Origin: CAYTIB01 sp964437725
GTDB taxonomy: Bacteria > UBA8248 > JACPRG01 > G963555815
Assembly: GCA_964437725.1 (NCBI GenBank)
Contig: CAYTIB010000050.1
Span: 1-39,358 of the forward strand
Direction of reading: 5' to 3'
DNA: 39,358 bases
Below, piece by piece: positions 26,807-34,481 of the stretch (positions within the stretch are counted from its first letter, which is position 1; every line of letters starts with the position of its first letter). The position numbers were made by a program, and so were the translations under genes. The notes below the pieces were generated by a model that worked only from the letters and a program-made list of their open reading frames with translations, made no database searches and was not told the DNA's origin.

Positions 26807-27346
26807 TTAATGTAACCGGGTCCCACAGGAAGAACAAAAATTGTAGGTGAAGCTCACAGAAACCCCACACTGAGTGCAGAACCGTTCTGACGACGGCTCA
26901 TCATCGCCCCTATCTGCAGGGGAGCGAACGTCCTCAAGTGTCTTGGGAGGAGACGATATAGCATGAGCCTCACTCTGCAACGCCAGGATCTCAGCCTCAA
27001 GAGCCTCACCAAGCTCATCATCCGTTACTAAGATTCCACTCGTCCGATTCTTCAGCTGATCAATATTCCGCAAAATCTCAATAGCACGGTCTCTGTATTG
27101 TATTTGCAAATCGTGAAAATCGGCTTCAGAAAGCTTCCCGGCAACCCTATCGAAATCAAGCTCTTTCAGGGTACGATAAATTGTATCTTTGGCTATCTGC
27201 AATTCATCTACACGACTCTGTAGATCCTCCTTTTCATAACCTTTACCAATCCGGAAATATGGGGTGATTACGACTACCAGAGCGCATGCCGTCATCAAAC
27301 CAATTATCAAAATGCTCATTGTAGAAGGCAAGTTCTCTCCCCACAT
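26807..27346 (-). CDS. CcmI-like membrane protein with C-terminal zinc ribbon
   Basis: 179 residues. One membrane helix at about 11-30. A helical coil at about 40-98 contains LKELDFDRVAGKLSEADFHDL, which resembles the cytoplasmic N-terminal segment of CcmI/CycH. A Pro/Asp-rich linker follows, then a C-terminal zinc ribbon with four cysteines (157, 160, 171, 174: FCTQCG and FCSSCG). It has no TPR repeats, unlike full CcmI, which chaperones apocytochrome c. It sits between ccmF and the unknown 408-residue protein, 36 bp after ccmF. The start is ATG 27346 or the ATG nine codons later; neither has a strong ribosome site. A role in the CcmF/CcmH complex is inferred from position and the shared coil. 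Confidence 0.8.
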   Translation of the reverse strand: MWGENLPSTMSILIIGLMTACALVVVITPYFRIGKGYEKEDLQSRVDELQIAKDTIYRTLKELDFDRVAGKLSEADFHDLQIQYRDRAIEILRNIDQLKNRTSGILVTDDELGEALEAEILALQSEAHAISSPPKTLEDVRSPADRGDDEPSSERFCTQCGVSVSFTYNFCSSCGTRLH

Positions 27347-27382
27347 TCAAGCCCAAGGCAATAGGTTCCTTTTCGCACCAAA

Positions 27383-29362
27383 CTAGGCCTCCAGGTTCTG
27401 AATTCCTGGCAAAGGTTGGATCCTCGCACCGTCAGCCTCATGCCATAGACAGATGAGTGCGCCCAAAACAAAAATAATCCCTCCTATCCAGATCCAAGAA
27501 ACCAAAGGGTTAACATAGAACCGGAAAGTAGCCGAGCCATTATCGTTCACTCCCGCTAGAATCACGTACAGATCCTCAATAAGCGTAGATCTAATGGCCA
27601 CCTCTGTTGTGGGTTGCTCAGGGTTACGGTACAACCGCCGCTCCGGATTGAGGACGCCAATCTCTCGTCCGTCCTGACGTACCCGTAACCCTGCAGACTG
27701 AGCCCGCAAATGTGAATCCTCGCGGGATTTTATACGGTCGAACTGCACCCAATAATTTTTTACCTGCACCACCTCTCCAGGGTTGAGTGTAGATTCAATC
27801 TGAGTTTGAAAAGCTGAGGATCCTGTGATACCAGCAAAGATGGCCATCATTCCAAGATGGACAATATACCCACCGTAACGCCGGGAGTTCCGGCGAGTCA
27901 AATTCATAAGAGCCACGGGTGTAGATTCCTCAGCAATCCTCTGTCGAGCGCGCGTTCCACGGAAGAATTCACTTATAATGGTCATAAGAACGAAGGCGAT
28001 CAAACAAAAAGAAAGCAACCCGTAAAAGCTTCGCATACCCAAAGCAAACAAAATGATGCCAGTCCCAAAACCAACGGCCAGTGGCACCAAAAAATGCTTT
28101 TTCAACTGAGAGGGCGACGCCCGCCTCCAGGCAATCAATGGGCCAATTCCAGTGAGCAGGATAATGGCAAGGCCGATGGGAACATTGACCCGGTTGAAAA
28201 AAGGTGGACCGATAGTAATTCGAGTCCCCGTAACTGCCTCGGATACAAGAGGAAAGACTGTCCCCCACCAGATTGAAAACGCCGCTCCAACCAAAATCAG
28301 GTTGTTAAGCAAAAAAGCGCTCTCCCGTGAAAGCATGGATTCGAAATGATTTGGACTTTGCAGCCTATCCAGTCGCCACACAAGCAAACCCACGCTTGAA
28401 ACTATTATCAGCCCGAGGAACACTAAAAAATAATAACCTAACGACGATTGAGCGAAGGCATGCACACTTGAAATCACACCACTCCGCACAACAAAAGTGC
28501 CAAAAATCGTTAACGTGAAGGTCATAATTACTAAGACCAGATTCCAAACTTTCAGCATCCCCTTTTTTTCTTGGATCATCACCGAGTGTAGGAAGGCTGT
28601 CCCAGTAATCCAAGGAAGGATGGCAGCATTTTCTACGGGATCCCAACCCCAGTATCCGCCCCATCCTAATTCCCGGTAAGCCCACCAAGCTCCCAAAAGG
28701 TTGCCAATTCCCAGGAAACACCAGGCTATTAGAGACCAACGGCGGGTCGACCTGATCCATTCATCCCCAAGGCGACCCGTAACCAGGGCTCCGATGGCAA
28801 AAGCAAATGGAACAGCCCAACCCACGTACCCTAAGTACAAGTTCGGTGGATGGAAAGCCATTCCAGGATCCTGCAGGATAGGATTCAGACCTCGTCCATC
28901 TGCAGGAATCGGTTGGATGCGCGAAAAAGGATTATCAAAAAATGCTAGGAGAATGATGAAAAAAAACGAAGTAACAGAGAGAGTGGAAATGACATAGGGC
29001 ATGACTTCCCGGTTACGGTTGCGGTTTGCGAAAAGGGCTACTGCTGAGTAAAGCGAAAGAATCCAGGCCCAGAACAAAAGAGAACCTGCCTGCCCACCCC
29101 AAAAAGCAGTCACCTTGTAGAACAAGGGCAGACTTAAGCTGCTCGTGGCCGCAACCGCATTCAGACTGAAATCATCAGTTAGAAGACTTATTTCAAGGCA
29201 GAGAACGGCGACAGAGATGACCCCGGCCAGGGAGTACACCCCGTTCCTTGCGCTTTCTACAAAGCCATGACGATTCAGCCGCCCACCAACAAATGAGACT
29301 ATTGCAGAGTAGGCTGCCAGGATTCCGCCTAGCCAGATGGCATAAAAGCCAATGTCGCCCAT
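27383..29362 (-). CDS. ccmF: cytochrome c heme lyase subunit CcmF
   Basis: 659 residues with about 14-15 membrane helices, the normal CcmF size. The WWD heme-handling signature is WGGYWGWDPVENAAILPW (about 234-251). Conserved periplasmic His-bearing HPPNLYLGYVG lies at 171-181, and the VRSGVISSVHAFA segment carries another. The large periplasmic loop before the last helix is present (about 520-625). CcmF transfers heme from CcmE to apocytochrome c, with CcmH/I. The ATG at 29362 has a weak ribosome site. 71 bp separate it from ccmE. Confidence 0.96.
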   Translation of the reverse strand: MGDIGFYAIWLGGILAAYSAIVSFVGGRLNRHGFVESARNGVYSLAGVISVAVLCLEISLLTDDFSLNAVAATSSLSLPLFYKVTAFWGGQAGSLLFWAWILSLYSAVALFANRNRNREVMPYVISTLSVTSFFFIILLAFFDNPFSRIQPIPADGRGLNPILQDPGMAFHPPNLYLGYVGWAVPFAFAIGALVTGRLGDEWIRSTRRWSLIAWCFLGIGNLLGAWWAYRELGWGGYWGWDPVENAAILPWITGTAFLHSVMIQEKKGMLKVWNLVLVIMTFTLTIFGTFVVRSGVISSVHAFAQSSLGYYFLVFLGLIIVSSVGLLVWRLDRLQSPNHFESMLSRESAFLLNNLILVGAAFSIWWGTVFPLVSEAVTGTRITIGPPFFNRVNVPIGLAIILLTGIGPLIAWRRASPSQLKKHFLVPLAVGFGTGIILFALGMRSFYGLLSFCLIAFVLMTIISEFFRGTRARQRIAEESTPVALMNLTRRNSRRYGGYIVHLGMMAIFAGITGSSAFQTQIESTLNPGEVVQVKNYWVQFDRIKSREDSHLRAQSAGLRVRQDGREIGVLNPERRLYRNPEQPTTEVAIRSTLIEDLYVILAGVNDNGSATFRFYVNPLVSWIWIGGIIFVLGALICLWHEADGARIQPLPGIQNLEA

Positions 29363-29433
29363 TTCAGGATTTGCTCGACTAGAGAAGGACGAATACGCAT
29401 GCCCCGCGCCCGTTCGCGCGGAATCAATTAGAC

Positions 29434-29862
29434 CTAATTCACCTTCGGCTTGGCTCCGTACCTTGCCTTGGCCTCGGCTTCATACTTGGAAGGACAAGCC
29501 GTCATGACGTTGTTCGCAACAAGAACCCCATCATTTCTAAATTTCCCCTCAATAATCACCTCGGCACCATCCTTAAAAAGGTCCGGTACTATCCCCTCAT
29601 AATGGATGGGGAGAGAAGACTTACCATCCGTAACAAGAAAGTCATAGACCTTGTGATCCGACGTTTTCCGGATGCTACCTGGTTGGACATTGCCTGAGAG
29701 GCGGAGTCCTTTACCATATAAATCCTGGGCCTGCGCCTTAACCTCATGAACTTCGTGAAAGTAGCTCATTCCCTGGGACATGCCCGTAATAGACAGGTAA
29801 ACGATGGCTCCGAAAATGACGACCCCACCACCAACGAACTGAAGCTGCTTGTACTTCTTCAA
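29434..29862 (-). CDS. ccmE: heme chaperone CcmE, CxxxY variant
   Basis: 142 residues. One N-terminal membrane helix (about 9-27), then the periplasmic OB-fold domain (LRLSGNVQPGSI, VYDFLVTDGKSSLPIHYEGIVPDLF, VIIEGKFRNDGVLVANNVM). In classical CcmE a His in LAKHDENY binds heme covalently. Here that place is TACPSKYEAE, with Cys123-Pro-Ser-Lys-Tyr127, the CxxxY form described for Desulfovibrio and archaea, where Cys is the covalent heme ligand. The start is TTG 29862 with GGAAGG about 10 nt upstream. It is first in the ccm operon and follows a 29-codon frame ending in a TTGA overlap. Confidence 0.95.
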   Translation of the reverse strand: MKKYKQLQFVGGGVVIFGAIVYLSITGMSQGMSYFHEVHEVKAQAQDLYGKGLRLSGNVQPGSIRKTSDHKVYDFLVTDGKSSLPIHYEGIVPDLFKDGAEVIIEGKFRNDGVLVANNVMTACPSKYEAEAKARYGAKPKVN

Positions 29863-29948
29863 TCTATGCTAACCTTCCCAGGATCCAACCCTTTCTTGCC
29901 CAGTACATCACGAAAAAACTGAGTGACTTCGAAGTTATTCTCTCCCAT
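29859..29948 (-). other. possible 29-codon leader ORF before ccmE
   Basis: ATG at 29948 opens a 29-residue hydrophilic frame (MGENNFEVTQFFRDVLGKKG, continuing LDPGKVSID). Its stop overlaps the ccmE TTG as TTGA, the kind of junction used for coupling. It has no clear ribosome site, and a promoter-like TTGACA-N17-TAACTT (29960-29932) overlaps its start, which argues against translation. I do not recognise the peptide. Confidence 0.3.
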
Positions 29949-29960
29949 GAAAACTGTCAA
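29932..29960 (-). promoter_or_regulatory. possible promoter of the ccm operon
   Basis: On the minus strand a perfect TTGACA (29960-29955), a 17-nt spacer and a poor -10 TAACTT (29937-29932), about 70 bp before ccmE and just inside the space after ilvC. Strong -35, weak -10. Confidence 0.35.
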
Positions 29961-29965
29961 TAGAG

Positions 29966-30964
29966 CTAACTGTTAAGCTCTTTTGTCCAACTCATCATGG
30001 AGCGGAGATCCTCTCCGACCTTCTCGATTAGGAGAGAATTATCTGCCTCATTCCGCCGGCTAAAAACAGGACGCCCTGATTGATTCTCCAAAATCCACTC
30101 TTTTGCAAATTCTCCGGTCTGAATTTCACGCAGGATTTCGCGCATCTTCTCGCGAACATGCTCATCGATAATTCTAGGACCTCGGGTCAGATCACCATAC
30201 TGTGCCGTGTCTGAGACAGAGTAGCGCATGAGTTGAATCCCACCTTCGAAAATCAGATCTACGATCAGCTTAAGCTCGTTCAAGCACTCGAAGTAGGCAA
30301 TTTCCGGAGCGTATCCAGCCTCAATCAATGTGTCGAAAGAGGCGTGAATAAGTGCAGTAACACCACCACAAAGAATGGCTTGCTCACCGAACAAATCACT
30401 TTCCGTCTCGTCTTTAAACGTGGTTTCAATGATTCCTGCACGCGCACATCCAATTCCCTTGCCATAAGCCAAACAAAGCTCACGTGCTTTCCCCGTTGCA
30501 TCCTGATGCACGGCTAGAAGTCCTGGCACACCTCTTCCTTGCGTGAACATCCGCCGAAAGATGTGTCCAGGGCTTTTCGGTGCCATCATGATTACATCGA
30601 CCTCCGACCCGGGGATTACCTGCCCATATAAGATATTGAAACCGTGGGCCACGACAAGAGCATCTCCCTTTTTCATGTTCGGACCGATGTCATTTTCCCA
30701 TAAATCCTTTTGCACATGCTCCTGGGTTAAAACAGCAACTAGGTCGCCCGTCTTAGCCGCCTCCGCTGACGTCATAACCTCAAGACCATCGGACTGAGCT
30801 TTCTCCCAGGATTTCGAACCTTCGCGGAGCCCAATGACAACCTGAACACCACTATCTGCCAGGTTGAGTGCATGGGCATGTCCCTGACTGCCATAACCGA
30901 TAACGGCCACGGTCTTATCCTTCAAAAGATTCAGGTCACAATCTTCTTCATACAAAACCTTCAT
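29966..30964 (-). CDS. ilvC: ketol-acid reductoisomerase (class I)
   Basis: Mg- and NAD(P)H-dependent isomeroreductase of valine, leucine and isoleucine synthesis. 332 residues, the short class I form. The nucleotide loop AVIGYGSQGHAHALNL lies at about 20-35. The following VVIGLREGSKSWEKAQ carries Arg and Ser residues typical of NADPH preference. Metal ligands fall in KDETESDLFGEQAILCGG (Asp, Glu) and later EGGIQLMRYSVSDTAQYGD. The ATG has GGGAGAG about 6 nt upstream. It stands alone, divergent from the ABC genes; ilvB/ilvN are not adjacent. A strong promoter is seen about 180 bp upstream. Confidence 0.98.
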   Translation of the reverse strand: MKVLYEEDCDLNLLKDKTVAVIGYGSQGHAHALNLADSGVQVVIGLREGSKSWEKAQSDGLEVMTSAEAAKTGDLVAVLTQEHVQKDLWENDIGPNMKKGDALVVAHGFNILYGQVIPGSEVDVIMMAPKSPGHIFRRMFTQGRGVPGLLAVHQDATGKARELCLAYGKGIGCARAGIIETTFKDETESDLFGEQAILCGGVTALIHASFDTLIEAGYAPEIAYFECLNELKLIVDLIFEGGIQLMRYSVSDTAQYGDLTRGPRIIDEHVREKMREILREIQTGEFAKEWILENQSGRPVFSRRNEADNSLLIEKVGEDLRSMMSWTKELNS

Positions 30965-31147
30965 CTTGGGCTCTCCCTATTTGAGCTTTGGGCCGGATAA
31001 CACAGACAATGTGCTCCTAGCCATATTAGACGTTAGGAATCGACCGCGAAAAATGCACTCCCACCTTATAGGGCAAAATCCTGGGCCAATTTTCGAATAA
31101 CGCTCCTTTTGCATGTCATGCCTGTCAAGCATGCGAACGAATTGGGC

Positions 31148-31176
31148 GTTCTAGCAAATGGCTAAGAAAGTGTCAA
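31148..31176 (-). promoter_or_regulatory. strong sigma70 promoter for ilvC
   Basis: On the minus strand TTGACA (31176-31171, perfect), exactly 17 nt, then TAGAAC (31153-31148, 4/6). The best promoter match on this side of the window. It points into ilvC. Confidence 0.6.
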
Positions 31177-31236
31177 GGCGAACGAACCTTCAAAAGCCGA
31201 AGGAGCAGTTAAGCTTAAAAAGTGCGGCAATTTCTC

Positions 31237-31266
31237 TTGACAGCCGATTCTCAGCGGTGGTAGTTT
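31237..31266 (+). promoter_or_regulatory. candidate promoter for the ABC ATPase gene
   Basis: TTGACA (31237-31242), 18-nt spacer, TAGTTT (31261-31266). Perfect -35 with a weak -10; about 108 bp before the GTG start. Confidence 0.4.
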
Positions 31267-31373
31267 CTCACCTATTGGAGTGGAAGTATAGGGCTGGTTC
31301 CTACGGTGCAAAAATCGTTAGTGGGTGATTGTCGAATCGGCGATCTCCTTGGTCCGCAATGGAGGTGCTTTTA

Positions 31374-32144
31374 GTGAGCCGGGATAATGTTATTGAAATC
31401 AAGAATCTGGATAAGATTTATGTAACGAAGAACGGCGACGTACATGCGCTCGATAACGTCGACCTCCAAGTCTATCAAGAAGAATTCATTACCTGCGTTG
31501 GCCAAAGCGGTTGCGGCAAAACTACTCTGCTTAAAATCATCTCCGGGCTACTTCCTAAAACCAAGGGAATGTGCCAAGTCAATGGCCGTGAGGTTTCGGG
31601 GCCCCTATCCGACGTTGGAATGGTGTTTCAAGCACCAGTTCTACCTAAATGGCGGAACGTACTGGACAACGTGATGCTCCCCGTGGAAATCCTTGGGTTA
31701 GATGAGGATGAATACTCAAAACGCGCCATGGAGTTAATTAAGGTAACTGGCTTGGAAGGATTTGAGACAAAGTATCCGAAGGAGCTTTCTGGCGGAATGC
31801 AACAGCGCGTCTCCATTAGCCGGGCATTAATTCATAATCCACCGCTACTTCTCATGGACGAGCCCTTCGGTGCGCTTGATGCGCTAACACGAGAGGCCAT
31901 GAACCTGGAGTTGTTGCGGATCTGGGAAGAAACAAAGAAAACCTGTCTGCTTATCACTCACAGCATCAGCGAGGCTGTCTTCTTGGCAGATCGCGTCGTA
32001 GTTATGACCCCTCGGCCAGGAAAAGTGAACGCGGTTATCGATATAGATCTTCCCCGCCCACGAAAAGCTGACCATCGACTCGAACCCAAGTTTCTCGAGT
32101 ACGTCCGAGACATACAGGAACGAATCGGCCTGGTACGAGTATGA
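31374..32144 (+). CDS. ABC transporter ATP-binding protein (nitrate/sulfonate/taurine class)
   Basis: 256 residues. Walker A GQSGCGKTTLL, Q-loop MVFQAPVLPKWRNVLDNVMLP (the 'LxPWxxVxxNV' block of the SsuB/TauB/NrtD class), signature LSGGMQQR, Walker B LLLMDEPFGALDALTR, and H-loop LLITHSISEAVFLADRVVVM. It energises uptake of a small organic solute. The start is GTG 31374 because GGAGGTG lies 6 nt upstream; earlier in-frame codons (from 31329) overlap that ribosome site. It is coupled by ATGA to the binding-protein gene. A permease partner is missing from the window. Confidence 0.93.
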   Translation: MSRDNVIEIKNLDKIYVTKNGDVHALDNVDLQVYQEEFITCVGQSGCGKTTLLKIISGLLPKTKGMCQVNGREVSGPLSDVGMVFQAPVLPKWRNVLDNVMLPVEILGLDEDEYSKRAMELIKVTGLEGFETKYPKELSGGMQQRVSISRALIHNPPLLLMDEPFGALDALTREAMNLELLRIWEETKKTCLLITHSISEAVFLADRVVVMTPRPGKVNAVIDIDLPRPRKADHRLEPKFLEYVRDIQERIGLVRV

Positions 32145-33184
32145 CCCCTCGGGCCGGGTCCCGAACCCTGCGCCTGGGTGTTCTTTCTCTTCTTCTTCAC
32201 GTTACCTTGCTCGGTGCCCTTCCGTGTGAGACTTCGGGTGGTGTGAAGAACGTAACCCTTGTCCTCAATTCGTCTCCTAACGGCCTTCATACAGGAATCG
32301 TGTACGCGCAACGCAAAGGTTTTTACACACGAGCCGGCCTTCTGGTGACTATTGAACGGGGTCGAGGTTCCGGCCTTTCAGTTCGTCAAACACTCACGCG
32401 CCAGGCAACCTTTGCCATTGGCGAGCTAGCCGCTGTGATCGAGGCACGAACCCAAGGTCTGGACGTTTACGCTATTTCTTTGTTGATGGAAAGATTTCCC
32501 GGTATACTTATTGCGCTTGAAAAATCTGGGATCAAAAAAACAGCGGACCTAAAAGGGAAAAGGCTCGCGAGCCCGGCTTCCTCTTTTTCCCGAATACTTT
32601 TTCCCATGTTCGCCCAACGCACGAATCTTCCCATCCGAACTCTCCGATGGAAAAATATCCCGCCTCAGGACGGGATCATCACTCTCCTGGCGGGTAAAGC
32701 GGACGCCGTTGTCACATCCGAAACTTCGCGATGGCGTTATGAGAGGGCGGCTAGGCGAAAAAATTTAAAGGTTATAACATTTCCTTATATTGCTGAAGGT
32801 ATCGATATTTACAGCCTTAGTCTAGTTACGGCACTACGTGTGATTGAGAAAAACCCGGAGGTCGTTCGAAATATGGTAGGTGCTACCATCCGGGGAATAG
32901 CCCGGGCCATGGTGCATCCGGTCGAAGCCTATGAACTGTTCATGAAAACCTTCCCGAGCTATCGACCAGAAATTGCAAAAGACGAGTGGCGTGTCTATCT
33001 GAAAAACTGGTCACCTGAAAAACTCAAGCATCCGGGACTGGGGGTTTTTGAAAAAGGTCGCGTGGCAACCCTGCAATCACTTCTCATTCGTGGGCGTCAG
33101 CTTACTGAGGAGCTTCAGCCGGATAGTTTTTTTACAAACCAGTTCACCCCTAGCGTACAGGTAAAAAAAGGATATCTAAATTGA
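32141..33184 (+). CDS. ABC transporter substrate-binding protein, NMT1/ThiY-like
   Basis: 347 residues. Basic N-terminus and hydrophobic helix (about 8-28) ending near LPCETSGG, a Sec signal peptide that might be lipid-processed at Cys29. The mature part shows the NMT1/SsuA fold: TLVLNSSPNGLHTGIVYAQ, AQRKGFYTRAGLLVTIERG, DLKGKRLASP, and LLAGKADAVVTSE in the second lobe. Relatives bind thiamine precursors, alkanesulfonates, nitrate or aromatic acids; the ligand is unknown here. The ATG overlaps the ATPase stop. No permease follows; the next gene is convergent. Confidence 0.88.
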   Translation: MTPRAGSRTLRLGVLSLLLHVTLLGALPCETSGGVKNVTLVLNSSPNGLHTGIVYAQRKGFYTRAGLLVTIERGRGSGLSVRQTLTRQATFAIGELAAVIEARTQGLDVYAISLLMERFPGILIALEKSGIKKTADLKGKRLASPASSFSRILFPMFAQRTNLPIRTLRWKNIPPQDGIITLLAGKADAVVTSETSRWRYERAARRKNLKVITFPYIAEGIDIYSLSLVTALRVIEKNPEVVRNMVGATIRGIARAMVHPVEAYELFMKTFPSYRPEIAKDEWRVYLKNWSPEKLKHPGLGVFEKGRVATLQSLLIRGRQLTEELQPDSFFTNQFTPSVQVKKGYLN

Positions 33185-33258
33185 GGATAAGGAAGGGCAC
33201 CCCGGAGAGGCAAGATTCGTTAATTTTTAATTAGATATATTAGATATGCTGATAAATG

Positions 33259-34158
33259 CTAGCCATAAAATTCAGCACGACTTTGGCTCGACACACACAC
33301 CGTTTCCAGTTTTTTTTCCCTGTCTACAAGCAAGGTCACATTGTCACCCGCGTGACCTTGCCAAAGCTTTTCGTAAAACTCTCTTCTCGATTCTACTTCC
33401 TCTCCATTAATCGACAAAACAATATCCCCAGATTCGATTCCAGACTCCTCTGCGGGTCCTCCGGGAACCACCCCCGCAACCAAAATCCCTTTCTCAAGCG
33501 CCTGAGGAAACAGACCAAGCCAGGGCCTTTGAGAACGATTTCTGTCACTGGACCGACCTAAAAACAGTTCCGAATTCCGGAGAAAAGTTTCAACTGGGAT
33601 ACTCAGGGAACATACCCCAATTAAATTCAGGTTAAGAGAGACCACTCCCCTAACCTTTCCGTCCATAGAAAACAGGGCTCCTCCCCCCAGTCCAGGATTC
33701 ATTGCTGTGCTCTTGATTGCCCTACTCAGCATATACTCCCAGTGAGCATCAAATGGTTCAAGGTCTGCAACAAAACCCGTCGCCCCTCGGATCGCCTCTT
33801 CTCCATTACTTGCAAGGAGCACAACAGGATCTCCCTGCTTGAGACTGTCCGAAGGCAACAAATCAGCCACCGGTGCTCTTAATCCCTCAGCATAAACCGT
33901 TGCGAGCCCACTTTCATGATCAAGATGAACTATTCGAGCTTCGTAACGATGGCCTTCGCAAGACACAACGGTAATTTCCGAAGCACCCATAACAACATAA
34001 CCCACGGTCACCACATACCCATCGGAATCCACCACCACTCCGGAGCCGCTCCGCTCAGTTCCCAGAATAACGGCCGAAGGGTGAGAACTCGAAACTCTGC
34101 AATCGAGATGAACGACGGAGGCAACCGGCTCAGCCAAAAATCCCAGGTGTCTTCCCAT
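33259..34158 (-). CDS. HtrA/DegP-like pseudoprotease with PDZ domain
   Basis: 299 residues. The S1C trypsin-like fold is recognisable (SGSGVVVDSDGYVVT, AMNPGLGGGALFSMDGKVRG), but the catalytic triad is gone. The His site is TVGYVV (Tyr54 where DegP has NHVV), the Asp site DHESGLATV (Gly84), and the Ser site GLGGGAL (Gly158 where active enzymes have GNSGGAL). A PDZ domain spans about 211-290 (RPWLGLFPQA, VPGGPAEESGIESGDIVLSINGEEV) and looks intact. No signal peptide is visible, so it may be cytoplasmic. ATG 34158 has AGGAA about 10 nt upstream. It should be a binding scaffold, not a protease. It is convergent with the ABC genes and divergent from speD. Confidence 0.85.
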   Translation of the reverse strand: MGRHLGFLAEPVASVVHLDCRVSSSHPSAVILGTERSGSGVVVDSDGYVVTVGYVVMGASEITVVSCEGHRYEARIVHLDHESGLATVYAEGLRAPVADLLPSDSLKQGDPVVLLASNGEEAIRGATGFVADLEPFDAHWEYMLSRAIKSTAMNPGLGGGALFSMDGKVRGVVSLNLNLIGVCSLSIPVETFLRNSELFLGRSSDRNRSQRPWLGLFPQALEKGILVAGVVPGGPAEESGIESGDIVLSINGEEVESRREFYEKLWQGHAGDNVTLLVDREKKLETVCVSSQSRAEFYG

Positions 34159-34481
34159 TGAACAAGGTTCCTGTAATCAACATTTCTTGGGAGGTTAAAT
34201 CTTCCGCCTCCTAAGCTATCACTGGCTTCAAGAACGTGTCAATTCAACCAAGTTCTCCTCGGTTCCAATTACTTCTTGACAGGAAAGAAAATCGTAGATA
34301 TATCCTAAAAATCTAGATGCAAAAAGAATGCCTAGGTGATTTTTGAAAGCAGTATTTGGTACTTGGACAGATCGACTTACAATGGAAAATTGATTTATGA
34401 ATGGACCTCTCACCTATTGAGTCAAAACATAGAACCAGGAAGAGGTAAGCCAAGTGAAAACCCCGATAGGGAAATAGATCA
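34159..34481. other. 323-bp divergent region between the HtrA-like gene and speD
   Basis: No gene. It contains the speD promoter candidate given separately. A second possible site, TTGGTA-N16-TACAAT (34356-34383), points the same way. I see no clear structured RNA. Confidence 0.5.
34276..34304 (+). promoter_or_regulatory. candidate sigma70 promoter of the speD-pdaD-speE-speB operon
   Basis: TTGACA (34276-34281, perfect), a 17-nt spacer, and TATATC (34299-34304, 4/6). It predicts a leader of about 170 nt before speD. Confidence 0.5.

Larger units (their letters stand above)
30965..31373. other. 409-bp divergent regulatory region between ilvC and the ABC genes
   Basis: Holds the ilvC promoter and the ABC promoter candidates listed separately. 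It also has a 24-bp imperfect palindrome at 31111-31134 (arms GCATG/CATGC) placed just downstream of the predicted ilvC transcription start, a plausible operator. The ilvC leader is about 175 nt. I find no leader peptide rich in Ile/Leu/Val codons and no clear attenuator hairpin. Confidence 0.6.

Noticed and set aside
33259..34158. Annotating this gene as an active S1C serine protease
   Set aside because: All three triad positions are substituted, so only the fold, not the activity, is supported.
31266..34425. Shared 12-mer TCTCACCTATTG upstream of both the ABC gene and speD
   Set aside because: Twelve-base matches are expected by chance many times in 39 kb, and no further similarity or symmetry surrounds it.
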